Shown piece after piece: positions 23,651 to 34,025 of a stretch of 39,381 nucleotides of DNA (position 1 is the first letter of the stretch; each line of letters starts with the position of its first letter). The DNA is from Halomonas sp. GTDB taxonomy: Bacteria > Pseudomonadota > Gammaproteobacteria > Pseudomonadales > Halomonadaceae. The position numbers and the translations under genes were made by a program. The DNA lies in contig PUOM01000107.1 of assembly GCA_003552795.1 (NCBI GenBank), forward strand, positions 1-39,381. The letters are read 5' to 3'. The notes under the pieces are model-generated. The model did not search any database, was not told the DNA's origin, and saw only the letters and a program-made list of their open reading frames with translations.

Positions 23651-24277
23651 CTAGCCCTGCTGGCTCTGCTGGCTGTAGCTCTGCATCAGGTTGGCGTAGG
23701 CGGGCAGATGGCCGGCCAGCAGGCCTCCGAAGCCCTCGATGTCGTTGCGCCAGTCGCGGTGCAGCTCGCAGCCCACCCCGAACCAGGTCATCAGCTGAGC
23801 GCCGGCCTGGGACATGCGATTCCAGGCGGCGTCCCGGGTGGTCTGGTTGAAGGTGCCGGAGGCGTCGGTGACCACGAAGACCTCATATCCCTCCTCCAGG
23901 GCGGAGAGCGTCGGGAAGGCCACGCACACCTCGGTGACCACCCCGGCGATCAGCAGCTGCTTCTTGCCGGTGGCCTTGATCGCCGCCACGAACTCTTCGT
24001 TGTCCCAGGCGTTGATCTGCCCGGGGCGCGCGAAGTACGGCGCCTGGGGGAATGTTTCCTTGAGCTCCGGGACCATGGGGCCGTTGGGGCCGGTCTCGAA
24101 GCTGGTGGTGAGGATGGTGGGGATATCGAAGAACTTGGCGATATCGGCCAGGGCCAGGACGTTGTTCTTGAAGTCGTCCGGGCTGTAGTCGCGCACCAGG
24201 GAGAGCAGGCCGGCCTGGTGGTCCACCATCAGCAGGGCCACGTCATCCTTGTTCAGCCGGTTGTAGGTATAGGACAT
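23651..24277 (-). CDS. YcaC-type isochorismatase-fold hydrolase
   Basis: A 208-residue cysteine hydrolase of the isochorismatase-like superfamily, closest to YcaC. D19 (LMVDHQ) and C118 (GVVTEVCVAFPTLSAL) occupy the positions of the catalytic acid and nucleophile, and the length equals that of Escherichia coli YcaC, an octameric enzyme of unsettled substrate. The third residue of the triad, usually Lys, is not clear; the segment reads YFARPGQINAWDN. The ATG at 24277 has AAAGGAGA seven to eight bases upstream and is preferred to an ATG eight codons earlier. It is divergent from the LysR gene at 24480, which probably controls it. Confidence 0.9.
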   Translation of the reverse strand: MSYTYNRLNKDDVALLMVDHQAGLLSLVRDYSPDDFKNNVLALADIAKFFDIPTILTTSFETGPNGPMVPELKETFPQAPYFARPGQINAWDNEEFVAAIKATGKKQLLIAGVVTEVCVAFPTLSALEEGYEVFVVTDASGTFNQTTRDAAWNRMSQAGAQLMTWFGVGCELHRDWRNDIEGFGGLLAGHLPAYANLMQSYSQQSQQG

Positions 24278-24444
24278 GATTCGTTCTCCTTTCTCTGGCA
24301 TTTGTCGTCAGTGGGCTGCCCGGCACCAGGCCTCGCGATGCCTCACGAAGTAGCCTGGACGGGCCACCGGGTTTCGAGAGGGGCGCGCCGCTTCCCGATA
24401 ACGAGAAGCCTATTCAGGGAACGGTTGGTCCGCTAGATGGTAGA

Positions 24445-24463
24445 TGAGACACTCACTGTTTCA
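24445..24463. promoter_or_regulatory. Imperfect dyad in the YcaC/LysR divergent region
   Basis: TGAGAC (24445-24450) and GTTTCA (24458-24463) form an imperfect dyad with a 7-base spacer, 17 bp before the LysR start. It is a plausible regulator-binding site; the evidence is symmetry and position only. Confidence 0.3.
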
Positions 24464-24479
24464 CTAACAGGACAATAGA

Positions 24480-25421
24480 GTGCAGGATCTCAACGACCTC
24501 TACTACTTCGTGCAGGTGGTGGATCATGGCGGCTTCGCTCCGGCCGGGCGCGCCCTGGGCATTCCCAAGTCGAAGCTGAGTCGGCGTATCACCCGCCTCG
24601 AGGAGCGCCTCGCCACCCGCCTGATTCAGCGCTCCACGCGGCATTTTTCGGTGACCGAGCTGGGGCAGGCCTACTATCGCCACTGCCTGGCCATGCTGGT
24701 GGAGGCGGAGGCCGCCGAGGAGCTGATCCAGCGCCATCACGCCGAGCCTCAGGGCACGGTGCGACTGAGCTGTGCCCCCAGCGTGCTGCACTACCTGATA
24801 ACGCCGCTGCTGGTGCGCTTCATGGCGCGCTGTCCCAAGGTGGAGGTGCAGGTGGAGGCGACCAGCCGGCGAGTGGATGTGATCAAGGAGGGGTTCGACC
24901 TGGCCCTCAGGGTGCGCTTTCCGCCCCTGGAAGACAGCGACCTGACCATGAAGGTGCTGGCGTCGAGCCCCCAGCGACTGATGGCCGCCCCCGAGCTGTT
25001 TGCCGAACGGCCGCGGCCGCGCAGCCCGGCGGATCTTGCCGAGCTGCCTAGCCTCGATTTCGAGCAGTACGACCATCGCCACTGCTGGGACCTGATAGGG
25101 CCGGATGGCGCCAGCGCGCAGATTCCCCATCGGCCGCGGCTGGTTACCGATAGTGCCGAGACCCTGCATGCCGCGGCACTCGAGGGGCTGGGGGTGGCCA
25201 AGCTGGCGCTGCTGGTCGGCGCCAGGGATATACGGGCGGGGCGCCTGATCGATGTGCTACCGGGCTGGGAGCCCCGGGGCGGGATTCTGCATGCGGTCTT
25301 TCCCTCCCGCCGAGGGCTGCTGCCGGCGGTGCGGGCCCTGCTCGACTTTCTTGACGCGCAGATCGCCGAGGAGGACTTCGCCACCCCGGAGGCGTTGATC
25401 AACGTGGAGACGGCGCCCTGA
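24480..25421 (+). CDS. LysR-type regulator
   Basis: A 313-residue LysR-family factor starting at GTG with AGGA nine to ten bases upstream. The N-terminal helix-turn-helix (about 4-60) includes GFAPAGRALGIPKSKLSRR; the effector domain covers about 90-295. The sequence has the features of the large PA-type LysR subgroup whose members often sit divergent from isochorismatase or pirin genes and respond to quinone-like or aromatic compounds. Its likely targets are the divergent YcaC-type gene and perhaps the pirin gene behind it. The effector is unknown. Confidence 0.88.
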   Translation: MQDLNDLYYFVQVVDHGGFAPAGRALGIPKSKLSRRITRLEERLATRLIQRSTRHFSVTELGQAYYRHCLAMLVEAEAAEELIQRHHAEPQGTVRLSCAPSVLHYLITPLLVRFMARCPKVEVQVEATSRRVDVIKEGFDLALRVRFPPLEDSDLTMKVLASSPQRLMAAPELFAERPRPRSPADLAELPSLDFEQYDHRHCWDLIGPDGASAQIPHRPRLVTDSAETLHAAALEGLGVAKLALLVGARDIRAGRLIDVLPGWEPRGGILHAVFPSRRGLLPAVRALLDFLDAQIAEEDFATPEALINVETAP

Positions 25422-25493
25422 GGGCGCGGCGCCTGCTGTCGCCCCTGGGCCGCAGCGGGCCGACATCCTCGGCGTGACCGGTCGCGGTGCGGA

Positions 25494-26207
25494 TCAGCGT
25501 AGGGCCAGCTGGCTATCGTCGCGGTCGCATGCCAGGAAGGCGGAGCCCTCCAGCCACTCCTGGTCCGGATAGTAGACGAACAGGTACTGCTCCTCCTTGA
25601 TGCTGTCGATCAGCGGGTAGGTGACGTCGCGGCTCACCGCGGGGCAGCCGTGGCTGCGGCCCAGGCGCCCGGTCTGCTCGATGAAGGATTCGCTCACGTA
25701 GTCGGCGCCGTGGATGACGATGGCGCGCTGGTAGGCCAGGTCGTTGATGCCGTTCTCGAGCCCCTCCAGGCGCAGCGAGTAGCCGTTGCGCCCGTAGTAG
25801 GTGTTCATGGTGCGGAACAGCCCCAGGCTCGACTGGTTGCTGCCCTGCACGTTGGAGAAGGTTTCGGCCATGGCATCGCCGGAGCCGCGGCCGTGGGAGA
25901 CCAGCTCCTCGAACATCAGCTTCTCGCGGTTCAGATCGAAGACCCACAGGCGCGGCTCGCTGGAAGGGAGCGAGTAGTCGATCACCGCCAGGCGCTCGGC
26001 GTCCGGGTCGGCGCAGGCCAGCGCATTGGCGGCCAGCGACAGTACCTGGGGGTCGGCATCCGGCGCCAGGCGAGTGAGCCGCTGGTTCAGGGACTGGCCG
26101 TTGAGCGCCTCGGGATGCAGAGCCTGGCTGAGGAAGTTGTCGGCATGCGCCTGGGAGCTCGCCAGCAGGGCGGCGCCGGCGAGCAGGGGGAGCGGAAATT
26201 TCAGCAT
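25494..26207 (-). CDS. Murein L,D-transpeptidase catalytic-domain protein (YkuD_2 type)
   Basis: A 237-residue exported protein. Residues 1-22 form a signal peptide (hydrophobic stretch then SQAHA-DN). The rest matches the YkuD_2 family, with H166 (VIHGADY) and the catalytic cysteine C188 in SHGCPAV; the family is thought to act on peptidoglycan cross-links in the periplasm. The N-terminal residues before about 75 are not recognised. ATG 26207 is chosen because the signal peptide starts there; the longer frame upstream has no export signal and overlaps the divergent promoter. The ribosome site is weak. It is divergent from a second, unrelated L,D-transpeptidase. Confidence 0.88.
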   Translation of the reverse strand: MLKFPLPLLAGAALLASSQAHADNFLSQALHPEALNGQSLNQRLTRLAPDADPQVLSLAANALACADPDAERLAVIDYSLPSSEPRLWVFDLNREKLMFEELVSHGRGSGDAMAETFSNVQGSNQSSLGLFRTMNTYYGRNGYSLRLEGLENGINDLAYQRAIVIHGADYVSESFIEQTGRLGRSHGCPAVSRDVTYPLIDSIKEEQYLFVYYPDQEWLEGSAFLACDRDDSQLALR

Positions 26208-26276
26208 GGGGGAAACGGAACCCTTGTCAGCATGGGGGGCAGTGGGCCGGTTTCGCTGCGGCCCCGCAACGACGGC

Positions 26277-26282
26277 TATTAT
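26277..26282 (+). promoter_or_regulatory. Candidate -10 element for the large L,D-transpeptidase
   Basis: TATTAT matches five of six bases of TATAAT and lies 55 bp before the ATG at 26337, in the 129-bp divergent region. No good -35 lies 16-18 bp upstream, so the call is weak. Confidence 0.3.
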
Positions 26283-26336
26283 GAAGAGTGAGGCAGGGAA
26301 AGCCAATTCAGCTTTAAACGATAAAAGGAGGCGAAC

Positions 26337-27953
26337 ATGCGGCGATTTGTCACCATCCTCGCGATTATGTCGGCAATGCTGATGCCTCATGCCATGGCCG
26401 GCGGGGACGACGATGTCCAGCCGGACGCGCTCGAGGCCGAGATAGTCCGCCTGGTGGCCGAGAAGGACGACGAGCTGCGCGGCTTCTACGCGGCGCGCAG
26501 CTACCGTCCGGCTTGGCAGGAACGTCAGCAGGTGGCCGCCTTCGCCGAAGCGCTGGAGGTCCTGGAAAACGACGGTCTGGATCCGCGCGACTACCGGGCC
26601 GACCGTCTGGTGGCCGAGCATCGTCGACTCAAGGAGGGGGATGACGCACCGACCGAGCAGGCACGCTTCGATCTGCAGACATCAATGCTGCTGCTGACCG
26701 CGCTGCGTCATCTGCAGCGCGGGCGGCTCGACCCCCGGGAGGTAGATCCCAGCTGGGAGATTCCGGTAGAGCCGGCGCAGCTCGATCTCGAGGCCATCTC
26801 CCGGGCCGTGGACGGCCAGCGCTTCGAACAGGCCTTCAGCGCGGCGCGCCCCGGCCATGCCCCCTACGAGCGGCTGCGCAGCGGCCTGGCCCGCTATCGC
26901 AACATCGAGCGGGCAGGGGGCTGGTCGCCGCTACCCGAGGAGCCGCGAGTGCTGCGGCCGGGCGACGTGGACAAGGCGGTAGAGGGGCTGCGGGAGCGGC
27001 TGGCCATGGAGGGAGAGCTCGAGGTGATGGCCGCCGACCCTGGCGCCTTCCCGAGAGCCGAGCTCGAGACCCCCGATCCGCGGCACTTCGATGCGCCGCT
27101 GGAGGCGGCGGTGAAGCGCTTCCAGCGGCGCCACCTGCTGGAAGCGGATGGTATCGTCGGCCCCCAGACCCGCGCGGCCATGAACGTGTCGGTATCGGCG
27201 CGCATCGACCAGATTCGGCTCAACCTGGAGCGCTCTCGCTGGCTGCTGCACGGCCTTCCCGAGGCCTTCGTGCTGGTGGATATCGCCGGCTACCAGCTCA
27301 GCTATTTTCGTCCCAACGGCGAGATCTGGCGGTCGCGCATCGTGGTGGGGCAGCCCTATCGGCGTACCCCCTCGCTGCGCTCCGAGATCACCCACATGAC
27401 CGTCAATCCCACCTGGACGGTACCGCCCACCATCATGCGCGAGGACGTGCTGCCGGCGGTTCGTCGTGACCCGGGGTATCTGCAGCGGGAGAACATGCGC
27501 GTGCTGAGCCCCTCGGGACAGCGGCTCGATCCCCGGGAGATCGACTGGAGCAGCCCGGGCAATGTGATGATCCGTCAGGATCCGGGTCCCCAGAATGCCC
27601 TGGGGCAGATCGCCATCCGCTTCCCCAACGACCACCTGGTCTATCTGCACGACACCCCGGCCCAGGGGCTCTTCGCCCGGGAGCAGCGCGCCTTCAGCTC
27701 CGGCTGCATTCGCGTGCAGGGGGTGCTGGAACTGGCTCAACTGCTCTATGACGACACCGGCAGCGGCCACGACGTGCGCCGGCTGATCGAGGGTGGCCAG
27801 ACCCGCAATATCCCCCTGGCCGAGGCCATGCCGGTGATCCTGCACTACTGGACGGTGCACCCGAACGAGGATGGTCAGCTGGTGTTTCGCCCCGACATCT
27901 ACGAGCGCGACGATGCCCTGCTGCGAGCGCTCAACCGGCCGCTGGCGCTGTGA
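26337..27953 (+). CDS. YcbB/LdtD-like L,D-transpeptidase
   Basis: A 538-residue periplasmic enzyme that forms 3-3 cross-links in peptidoglycan. A signal peptide covers residues 1-22 (MRRFVTILAIMSAM... AMA). A scaffold domain and a PG_binding_1 repeat near 255-285 (FQRRHLLEADGIVGPQTRAAMN) precede the YkuD catalytic domain (about 310-480). Catalytic residues are H438 (LHDTPAQGLF) and C457 (SSGCIRVQG). Length and order match LdtD. It has a very strong ribosome site, AAAGGAGG. It is divergent from the YkuD_2 gene, so the two wall enzymes may share control. Confidence 0.93.
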   Translation: MRRFVTILAIMSAMLMPHAMAGGDDDVQPDALEAEIVRLVAEKDDELRGFYAARSYRPAWQERQQVAAFAEALEVLENDGLDPRDYRADRLVAEHRRLKEGDDAPTEQARFDLQTSMLLLTALRHLQRGRLDPREVDPSWEIPVEPAQLDLEAISRAVDGQRFEQAFSAARPGHAPYERLRSGLARYRNIERAGGWSPLPEEPRVLRPGDVDKAVEGLRERLAMEGELEVMAADPGAFPRAELETPDPRHFDAPLEAAVKRFQRRHLLEADGIVGPQTRAAMNVSVSARIDQIRLNLERSRWLLHGLPEAFVLVDIAGYQLSYFRPNGEIWRSRIVVGQPYRRTPSLRSEITHMTVNPTWTVPPTIMREDVLPAVRRDPGYLQRENMRVLSPSGQRLDPREIDWSSPGNVMIRQDPGPQNALGQIAIRFPNDHLVYLHDTPAQGLFAREQRAFSSGCIRVQGVLELAQLLYDDTGSGHDVRRLIEGGQTRNIPLAEAMPVILHYWTVHPNEDGQLVFRPDIYERDDALLRALNRPLAL

Positions 27954-27961
27954 TCCGCCGA

Positions 27962-28010
27962 AGCCCGATTTAGCGTCCAGCGAATCGCCCGATAAATCGG
28001 GCTCCTACGA
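27962..28010. repeat. REP-like palindrome between convergent genes
   Basis: AGCCCGATTTA (27962-27972) is the perfect reverse complement of TAAATCGGGCT (27993-28003). The right half contains the smaller palindrome CCCGAT-AA-ATCGGG and ends GCTCCTAC. Read on the minus strand it gives GTAGGAGCCCGATTTATCGG, the same layout as the element at 4452. It may also terminate both convergent transcripts. Confidence 0.6.
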
Positions 28011-28072
28011 GGCGGGCGACCTGTCCCACGGATTTATCCGGCGATGTTTCTGCGCGGGGGGCGCGATGGGAG

Positions 28073-29926
<1,854 letters not shown>

Positions 29927-29966
29927 AGGGGGGAGGGCTCCGGCACGACGCTGGTGACAACCGCTA

Positions 29967-29987
29967 CGCCCCGCTCATGGCGGGGCG
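29967..29987 (-). terminator. GC-rich hairpin between M23 and ABC genes
   Basis: CGCCCCGC (29967-29974) pairs perfectly with GCGGGGCG (29980-29987) across a 5-base loop, 26 bp after the end of the M23 gene. No T-run follows on the minus strand. Confidence 0.4.
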
Positions 29988-30012
29988 CGGCGCGGGGGCT
30001 TGGAGGGGGGCA

Positions 30013-31713
30013 TCAGCCCTCGTCGTCACTCTCGTCACGCTGGGACTGGGCTACCACCGGGCCGGTCTCGCCGCTCTCCAGGGCGGCCAGCAGCGGTTCG
30101 GCCTGGCGCTGAAAGGCCATCAGCTTGTCGCCGGTGAGGCTCTTGTTCTCCGGCAGGTCCACCTTCATGGGATCGACCTGGTCGTTGTCGACCAGTATCT
30201 CGTAGTGCAGGTGCGGACCGGTGCTGCGACCGGTGTTGCCGGAGAGTGCGATACGCTCGCCCATCTCGACCCGGTCGCCGCGGCTGACCAGCGGGCGCGA
30301 CAGGTGCAGGTAGCGGGTCTGATAGCCGTTGTCGTGGCGGATGACCACGTAGCGACCCGCTACCGGATGGTTGGCGACCTTCTCCACGCGGCCGTCGGCC
30401 GGGGCGATGATCGGCGTGCCGATGGGCATGGCGAAGTCGGTGCCGAGGTGCGGGCTGACGCGGCCGGTGACCGGGTGCCGGCGATTGGGGTTGAAGGAAG
30501 AGCTGATGCGGTAGCTGCCCTCGAAGGGGTGGCGTTCGAAGGCCGGGTCGAGGCTCTGGCCGTCCGGCGTATAGAAGTTGTTGTCGTCACTGTTGCGCAC
30601 CAGGGTCAGGTCCATGCGCTCACCCTCGTACTGGACCGCCAGCACCCGGGGATCGAAGCTTGAACCGTCGATGATGTCGGACTCCACCAGCACCTGAAAG
30701 CTGTCGCCGCGACGGGTGTCGCGGCGGAAATCGAGCCTCTGTTCCAGCACCCGGGTCAGCGCACTGATCTCGGAGCTGGAGAGGCCGGTGGCCTGTGCCG
30801 AGCGGGCAAAGCTGCCGCTGACGGTGCCGGCAAACAGCCGCTGGGTCGCTTCGCCGGCGCGCTCGATGCTGGCGACCTCGAAGCCGTCATCGCCGCGCTC
30901 GGCCAGAAAGCCCTCACGGGCGTTACGCATCACGCGCAGGGCCAGCAGCTTGCCGTCCTCGTCGAGCTGGTACTCGAAGCTGTTGCCGGCCCGCCAGCGG
31001 GTCAGGGCGTTCTGGTCGGGCAGTTCGTCGAGCAGGCTCAGCACCTCGCTGTAGCCCAGCCCGAGATGGTTCTGGGCCATCACCGCAAAGGTATCGCCCT
31101 GCTTCACGGTGTAGGTCTGCCACTCCGGCACGTAGGGCTCGGTGGCGGCAATCTCCTGCTCGAGCGCTATCGTGTCACCGTCGAACAGCACCAGCTCCTC
31201 GTCCGGGATCTTCTCGTAGGAGGTGGCATCGGCCATCAGGGGCCCGCTGTCGCTCAGCATGCCGCTGCCGATGGTGCCCACCACCACGGCCATGTGCAGT
31301 GCCCCCTGGTCGAACTGGGGCTGGGCCAGAGGCTGTTCGTCAGTGCCGGCGGCCGGGCGAGTGAGTGCCAGCGGCAGTTCGCCATCGGCCGAGGCGCTGG
31401 CGCCATCGATCAGGTTCAGGGTCTCGCCGTCGACAAGCTGGGCCAGGGGAAGACGCTGACGGTTGGCGTCCAGCGCCTGGCTGGTCAGCTCGATGGCATC
31501 GCCGACGGGACTGCGCTGGAAGCTGAGGGAGGGGAGACCGGGAGTGGAGTCGATCTCGAGAGGGACAATGACGGTGTCGAGCGTCTGCTGTTCGCGCTGG
31601 ACATCCTGAAAGGTGGTGACAATCTTCTGTGCGCCCAGCACTGTGACCACGGTAGCGACCGGTAACAGTAATAGCTTGTGCGTGCGGGGCAGCGAATGAA
31701 GGATTCGCAGCAT
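30013..31713 (-). CDS. M23 peptidoglycan endopeptidase with LysM-type domain
   Basis: A 566-residue cell-envelope protein of the MepM/YebA type, which cuts D,D-cross-links so that peptidoglycan can expand. One N-terminal membrane helix (about 12-30) anchors it. A LysM/OapA-type segment lies at about 199-245 (YTVKQGDTFAVMAQNHLG), and the M23 lysostaphin-type domain at about 415-515 with zinc ligands H422, D426 (HLGTD) and H503 (HLHYE). All catalytic positions are kept. The start at 31713 is chosen because the membrane anchor begins there; the frame stays open 62 codons further upstream, but that part has no domain. The ribosome site is poor, so the start is uncertain. Its acidic C-terminus (DESDDEG) is unusual but short. 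Confidence 0.9.
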   Translation of the reverse strand: MLRILHSLPRTHKLLLLPVATVVTVLGAQKIVTTFQDVQREQQTLDTVIVPLEIDSTPGLPSLSFQRSPVGDAIELTSQALDANRQRLPLAQLVDGETLNLIDGASASADGELPLALTRPAAGTDEQPLAQPQFDQGALHMAVVVGTIGSGMLSDSGPLMADATSYEKIPDEELVLFDGDTIALEQEIAATEPYVPEWQTYTVKQGDTFAVMAQNHLGLGYSEVLSLLDELPDQNALTRWRAGNSFEYQLDEDGKLLALRVMRNAREGFLAERGDDGFEVASIERAGEATQRLFAGTVSGSFARSAQATGLSSSEISALTRVLEQRLDFRRDTRRGDSFQVLVESDIIDGSSFDPRVLAVQYEGERMDLTLVRNSDDNNFYTPDGQSLDPAFERHPFEGSYRISSSFNPNRRHPVTGRVSPHLGTDFAMPIGTPIIAPADGRVEKVANHPVAGRYVVIRHDNGYQTRYLHLSRPLVSRGDRVEMGERIALSGNTGRSTGPHLHYEILVDNDQVDPMKVDLPENKSLTGDKLMAFQRQAEPLLAALESGETGPVVAQSQRDESDDEG

Positions 31714-32049
31714 GAGTAAAGGCCAGTGAATTATGAAGAATAGAAAAAGGCCTCGGAACCATAACCCATGACGCGAGATGTGCCTATCCTGTATGGGCAC
31801 ACAGGTAGGACCCGCGACGGCATCTGCCGCTGCGGGAGGCATGCTGGAACGCCATTTGTTACCAAATGTTATTAGAGACCGTGACGGGCCGGAAATCAAC
31901 CCCCACGCCGCGAAATTCGGGACTCGCTGGCATCGACCATCATTTGAAAACGGCGTTTACTAACCATCCATTGGGCACGGGGCGGAACGAGAAATCAACC
32001 CCCGGCCGTACGGATCGGGTCACCGGGCACGCTCCATGTGCCATCGCGC
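31714..32049. other. Intergenic region with a 13-bp direct repeat
   Basis: This 336-bp gap lies between the starts of M23 (minus) and the end of the second pirin (minus). It contains GAAATCAACCCCC twice (31892-31904 and 31991-32003), 99 bp apart. Short open frames through it have no recognisable product. It should include the M23 promoter; an AT-rich stretch at 31855-31880 is the best place for it. Confidence 0.5.
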
Positions 32050-32895
32050 TCAGCCGGTAAAGGTGCCGTTGCGATAGTCGCGCAGTGCCTGCTGCAGCTC
32101 TGCCTGGCTGTTCATCACGAAGGGGCCGTAGTGGGCGATGGGTTCACCATGGGGCGTGCCCGCCAGCAGCAGGGCCTGGCCGCCCGTGTCGCTGGTCAGC
32201 GCCAGTCGGTTGCCGGGGCCGAGACGCGCCAGATGGCTCGCCGGCACCCGGGCATCGCCCACCGTCAGCTCTCCGGCGAACACGTAGGCCAGCAGGGTGG
32301 GGGTGTCGGCCTGCAGGGTCAGTTCGCCGCCCGCCGCCAGGGTCACGTGAGCCACACCGCCGTTGCCGGCGAGGGCATTCAGAGGTCCATCCACGCCCTC
32401 ACCGCTGCTGCGCGTCCAGCTCCCGCCCAGGGCCACCAGCCTGGCGCCGTCGGCAGTCAGGTGCGGCATGTCATCGCCGGGCACATCGCGGTAGTCCGCC
32501 GGGCTCAGTTTCTCGCTGGCCGCCAGGTTCAGCCATAGCTGGAAGGCGTGCAGGCCCTGGCTGTCGGTGAGCGGCATCTCGGAGTGAATGATACCGCGGC
32601 CGGTGTGCATCCACTGGGCGTCGCCGGCACGGATGGTGCTGGCGTGGCCCAGGTGGTCCTCGTGGGTCAGACCGCCGTGAATCACGTAGGTGAGGGTCTG
32701 GATGCCGCGATGCGGGTGGGGCGGAAAGCCGCCGATATAGTCGTCGGGACGGTCCGACCCCAGCTCGTCGATCATCAGAAAGGGGTCCAGTCCGCCGCCG
32801 AAGTCGTGGATTCGCTTGATCTTGACGCCGTCGCCATCCTGACTCGGCCGGCTGGGCTGCAGATGATCGACCTGGCGAAGTAGGGGGGACGTCAT
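32050..32895 (-). CDS. Pirin-family bicupin protein (second copy)
   Basis: A 281-residue pirin-family protein, distinct in sequence from the copy at 22568. Metal ligands are H60, H62 (PPHPHRG), H104 and E106 (GRGIIHSE). A role as quercetinase-like dioxygenase or redox-linked cofactor is possible. ATG 32895 has GGAGG seven bases upstream and begins the conserved part, whereas the longer frame reaches back over the LysR promoter. It is divergent from the LysR gene at 33011 with 115 bp between, an arrangement in which the LysR protein usually controls the pirin gene. Confidence 0.93.
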   Translation of the reverse strand: MTSPLLRQVDHLQPSRPSQDGDGVKIKRIHDFGGGLDPFLMIDELGSDRPDDYIGGFPPHPHRGIQTLTYVIHGGLTHEDHLGHASTIRAGDAQWMHTGRGIIHSEMPLTDSQGLHAFQLWLNLAASEKLSPADYRDVPGDDMPHLTADGARLVALGGSWTRSSGEGVDGPLNALAGNGGVAHVTLAAGGELTLQADTPTLLAYVFAGELTVGDARVPASHLARLGPGNRLALTSDTGGQALLLAGTPHGEPIAHYGPFVMNSQAELQQALRDYRNGTFTG

Positions 32896-32963
32896 AATGG
32901 GGCCTCCGGCTGTCGTGAGGGCTTCATTGCGAAGCGATATCTGGCATTCTAGGCCGACTTTTT

Positions 32964-32986
32964 CGAAACTTAAGCGCATTGTTTCG
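32964..32986. promoter_or_regulatory. LysR-type operator box (CGAAAC-N11-GTTTCG)
   Basis: CGAAAC (32964-32969) and GTTTCG (32981-32986) form a perfect 6-bp dyad with the 11-base spacer typical of LysR sites, in the 115-bp divergent region between the second pirin and the LysR gene. Poly-T runs flank it on both sides. Confidence 0.45.
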
Positions 32987-33010
32987 CTTTTTTTATTCGA
33001 GGATATCGAA

Positions 33011-33928
33011 ATGTCCCGCGTCACCCTGGCCCAGTGGCAGATGCTGGCCGCCGTGGTCGATCACGGCGGTTTCGCTCGCGCCGCCGAGGCGATCCACAAG
33101 AGCCCCTCTACCCTCAACCATGCGGTGCACAAGCTCGAAGAGCTGCTCGGCGTCCAGATGCTCGAGCCTGTCGGCCGCCAGGTGCGCCTGACCGAAGCCG
33201 GCGATATGCTGCTGCGCCGAGCCCGCCAGCTGATCGAGAGCGCGGCGGCCCTGGAGGACGTGGCCGGGCGGCTGGCTGAAGGGCTGGAGGCGGAAGTGGT
33301 GCTCGCCGTGGACCAGGTCTTTCCCGCCGACGCCCTGGCTCGAGCCCTAGACGACTTTTCCGAGGCCTATCCCTACGTGAGGGTCCAGCTTCACGAGACG
33401 GTGCTCAACGGCGGCATCGAGATGCTCTATGACGGCAGTGCCGACCTGGTGATCTCCGGCCTCTCGGCCCAGGGCTTTCTGGGTGAACCCCTGGTCAACG
33501 TGCGCTTCCTGGCGGTGGCCCACCCCGATCACGCCCTGCACCATCTGGAGCGCTCGCTGGACCTGCGCGATCTGGTTCAGCATCGCCAGCTGGTGGTGCG
33601 TGACTCGGCGCTGCGCCAGTCCATGGATGCCGGCTGGCTCAAGGCGGAACAGCGCTGGACCGTCAGCCATCTGGAGACCTCCGTCGACATGCTGGAACGC
33701 GGCCTGGGCTTCGCCTGGCTGCCCGAAACGCGCATCCAGGACGCCCTGGCGAGTGGACGGCTGAAGCCGCTGCCGCTCTCCGTGGGGGGCGTGCGTGAGA
33801 TCCCGGTGCAGCTGATCCACCGCGACCGCGACCGCGCCGGTCCGGCGACGCGCGCCATGGCCGAGGCGCTGCTCCGAGGGGCAGTCGGCTGCGCAGCCGA
33901 TGAGGATTCAAATTTATCGAACAAATAA
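33011..33928 (+). CDS. LysR-type regulator divergent from pirin
   Basis: A 305-residue LysR-family regulator. The helix-turn-helix is at about 7-62 (GFARAAEAIHKSPSTLNHAV) and the effector domain at about 90-290 (VVLAVDQVFPADALARAL). ATG 33011 has GAGG seven bases upstream; the frame also stays open 38 codons before it but crosses the operator-like dyad. Likely targets are the divergent pirin gene and possibly the glutathionyl-hydroquinone reductase gene 97 bp downstream, which would link both to quinone stress. The effector is not known. Confidence 0.9.
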   Translation: MSRVTLAQWQMLAAVVDHGGFARAAEAIHKSPSTLNHAVHKLEELLGVQMLEPVGRQVRLTEAGDMLLRRARQLIESAAALEDVAGRLAEGLEAEVVLAVDQVFPADALARALDDFSEAYPYVRVQLHETVLNGGIEMLYDGSADLVISGLSAQGFLGEPLVNVRFLAVAHPDHALHHLERSLDLRDLVQHRQLVVRDSALRQSMDAGWLKAEQRWTVSHLETSVDMLERGLGFAWLPETRIQDALASGRLKPLPLSVGGVREIPVQLIHRDRDRAGPATRAMAEALLRGAVGCAADEDSNLSNK

Positions 33929-34025
33929 GCCCAGAATATGCGCTGAAGCGTCGATGATTTCGCACTAGCATGGAGGCATCATGACCCAATTGGCGGCACC
34001 AGGCCGCCCACAGAGGAGACGCTTC

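Noticed and set aside
31855-31880. Zur box upstream of the M23 gene (AAATGTTATTAG)
   Set aside because: Only one half resembles a zinc-regulator site and there is no symmetric partner or zinc-uptake gene nearby.
30013-31899. Longer N-terminus for the M23 protein
   Set aside because: The extra 62 residues have no domain or export signal of their own, and the membrane anchor begins at 31713.
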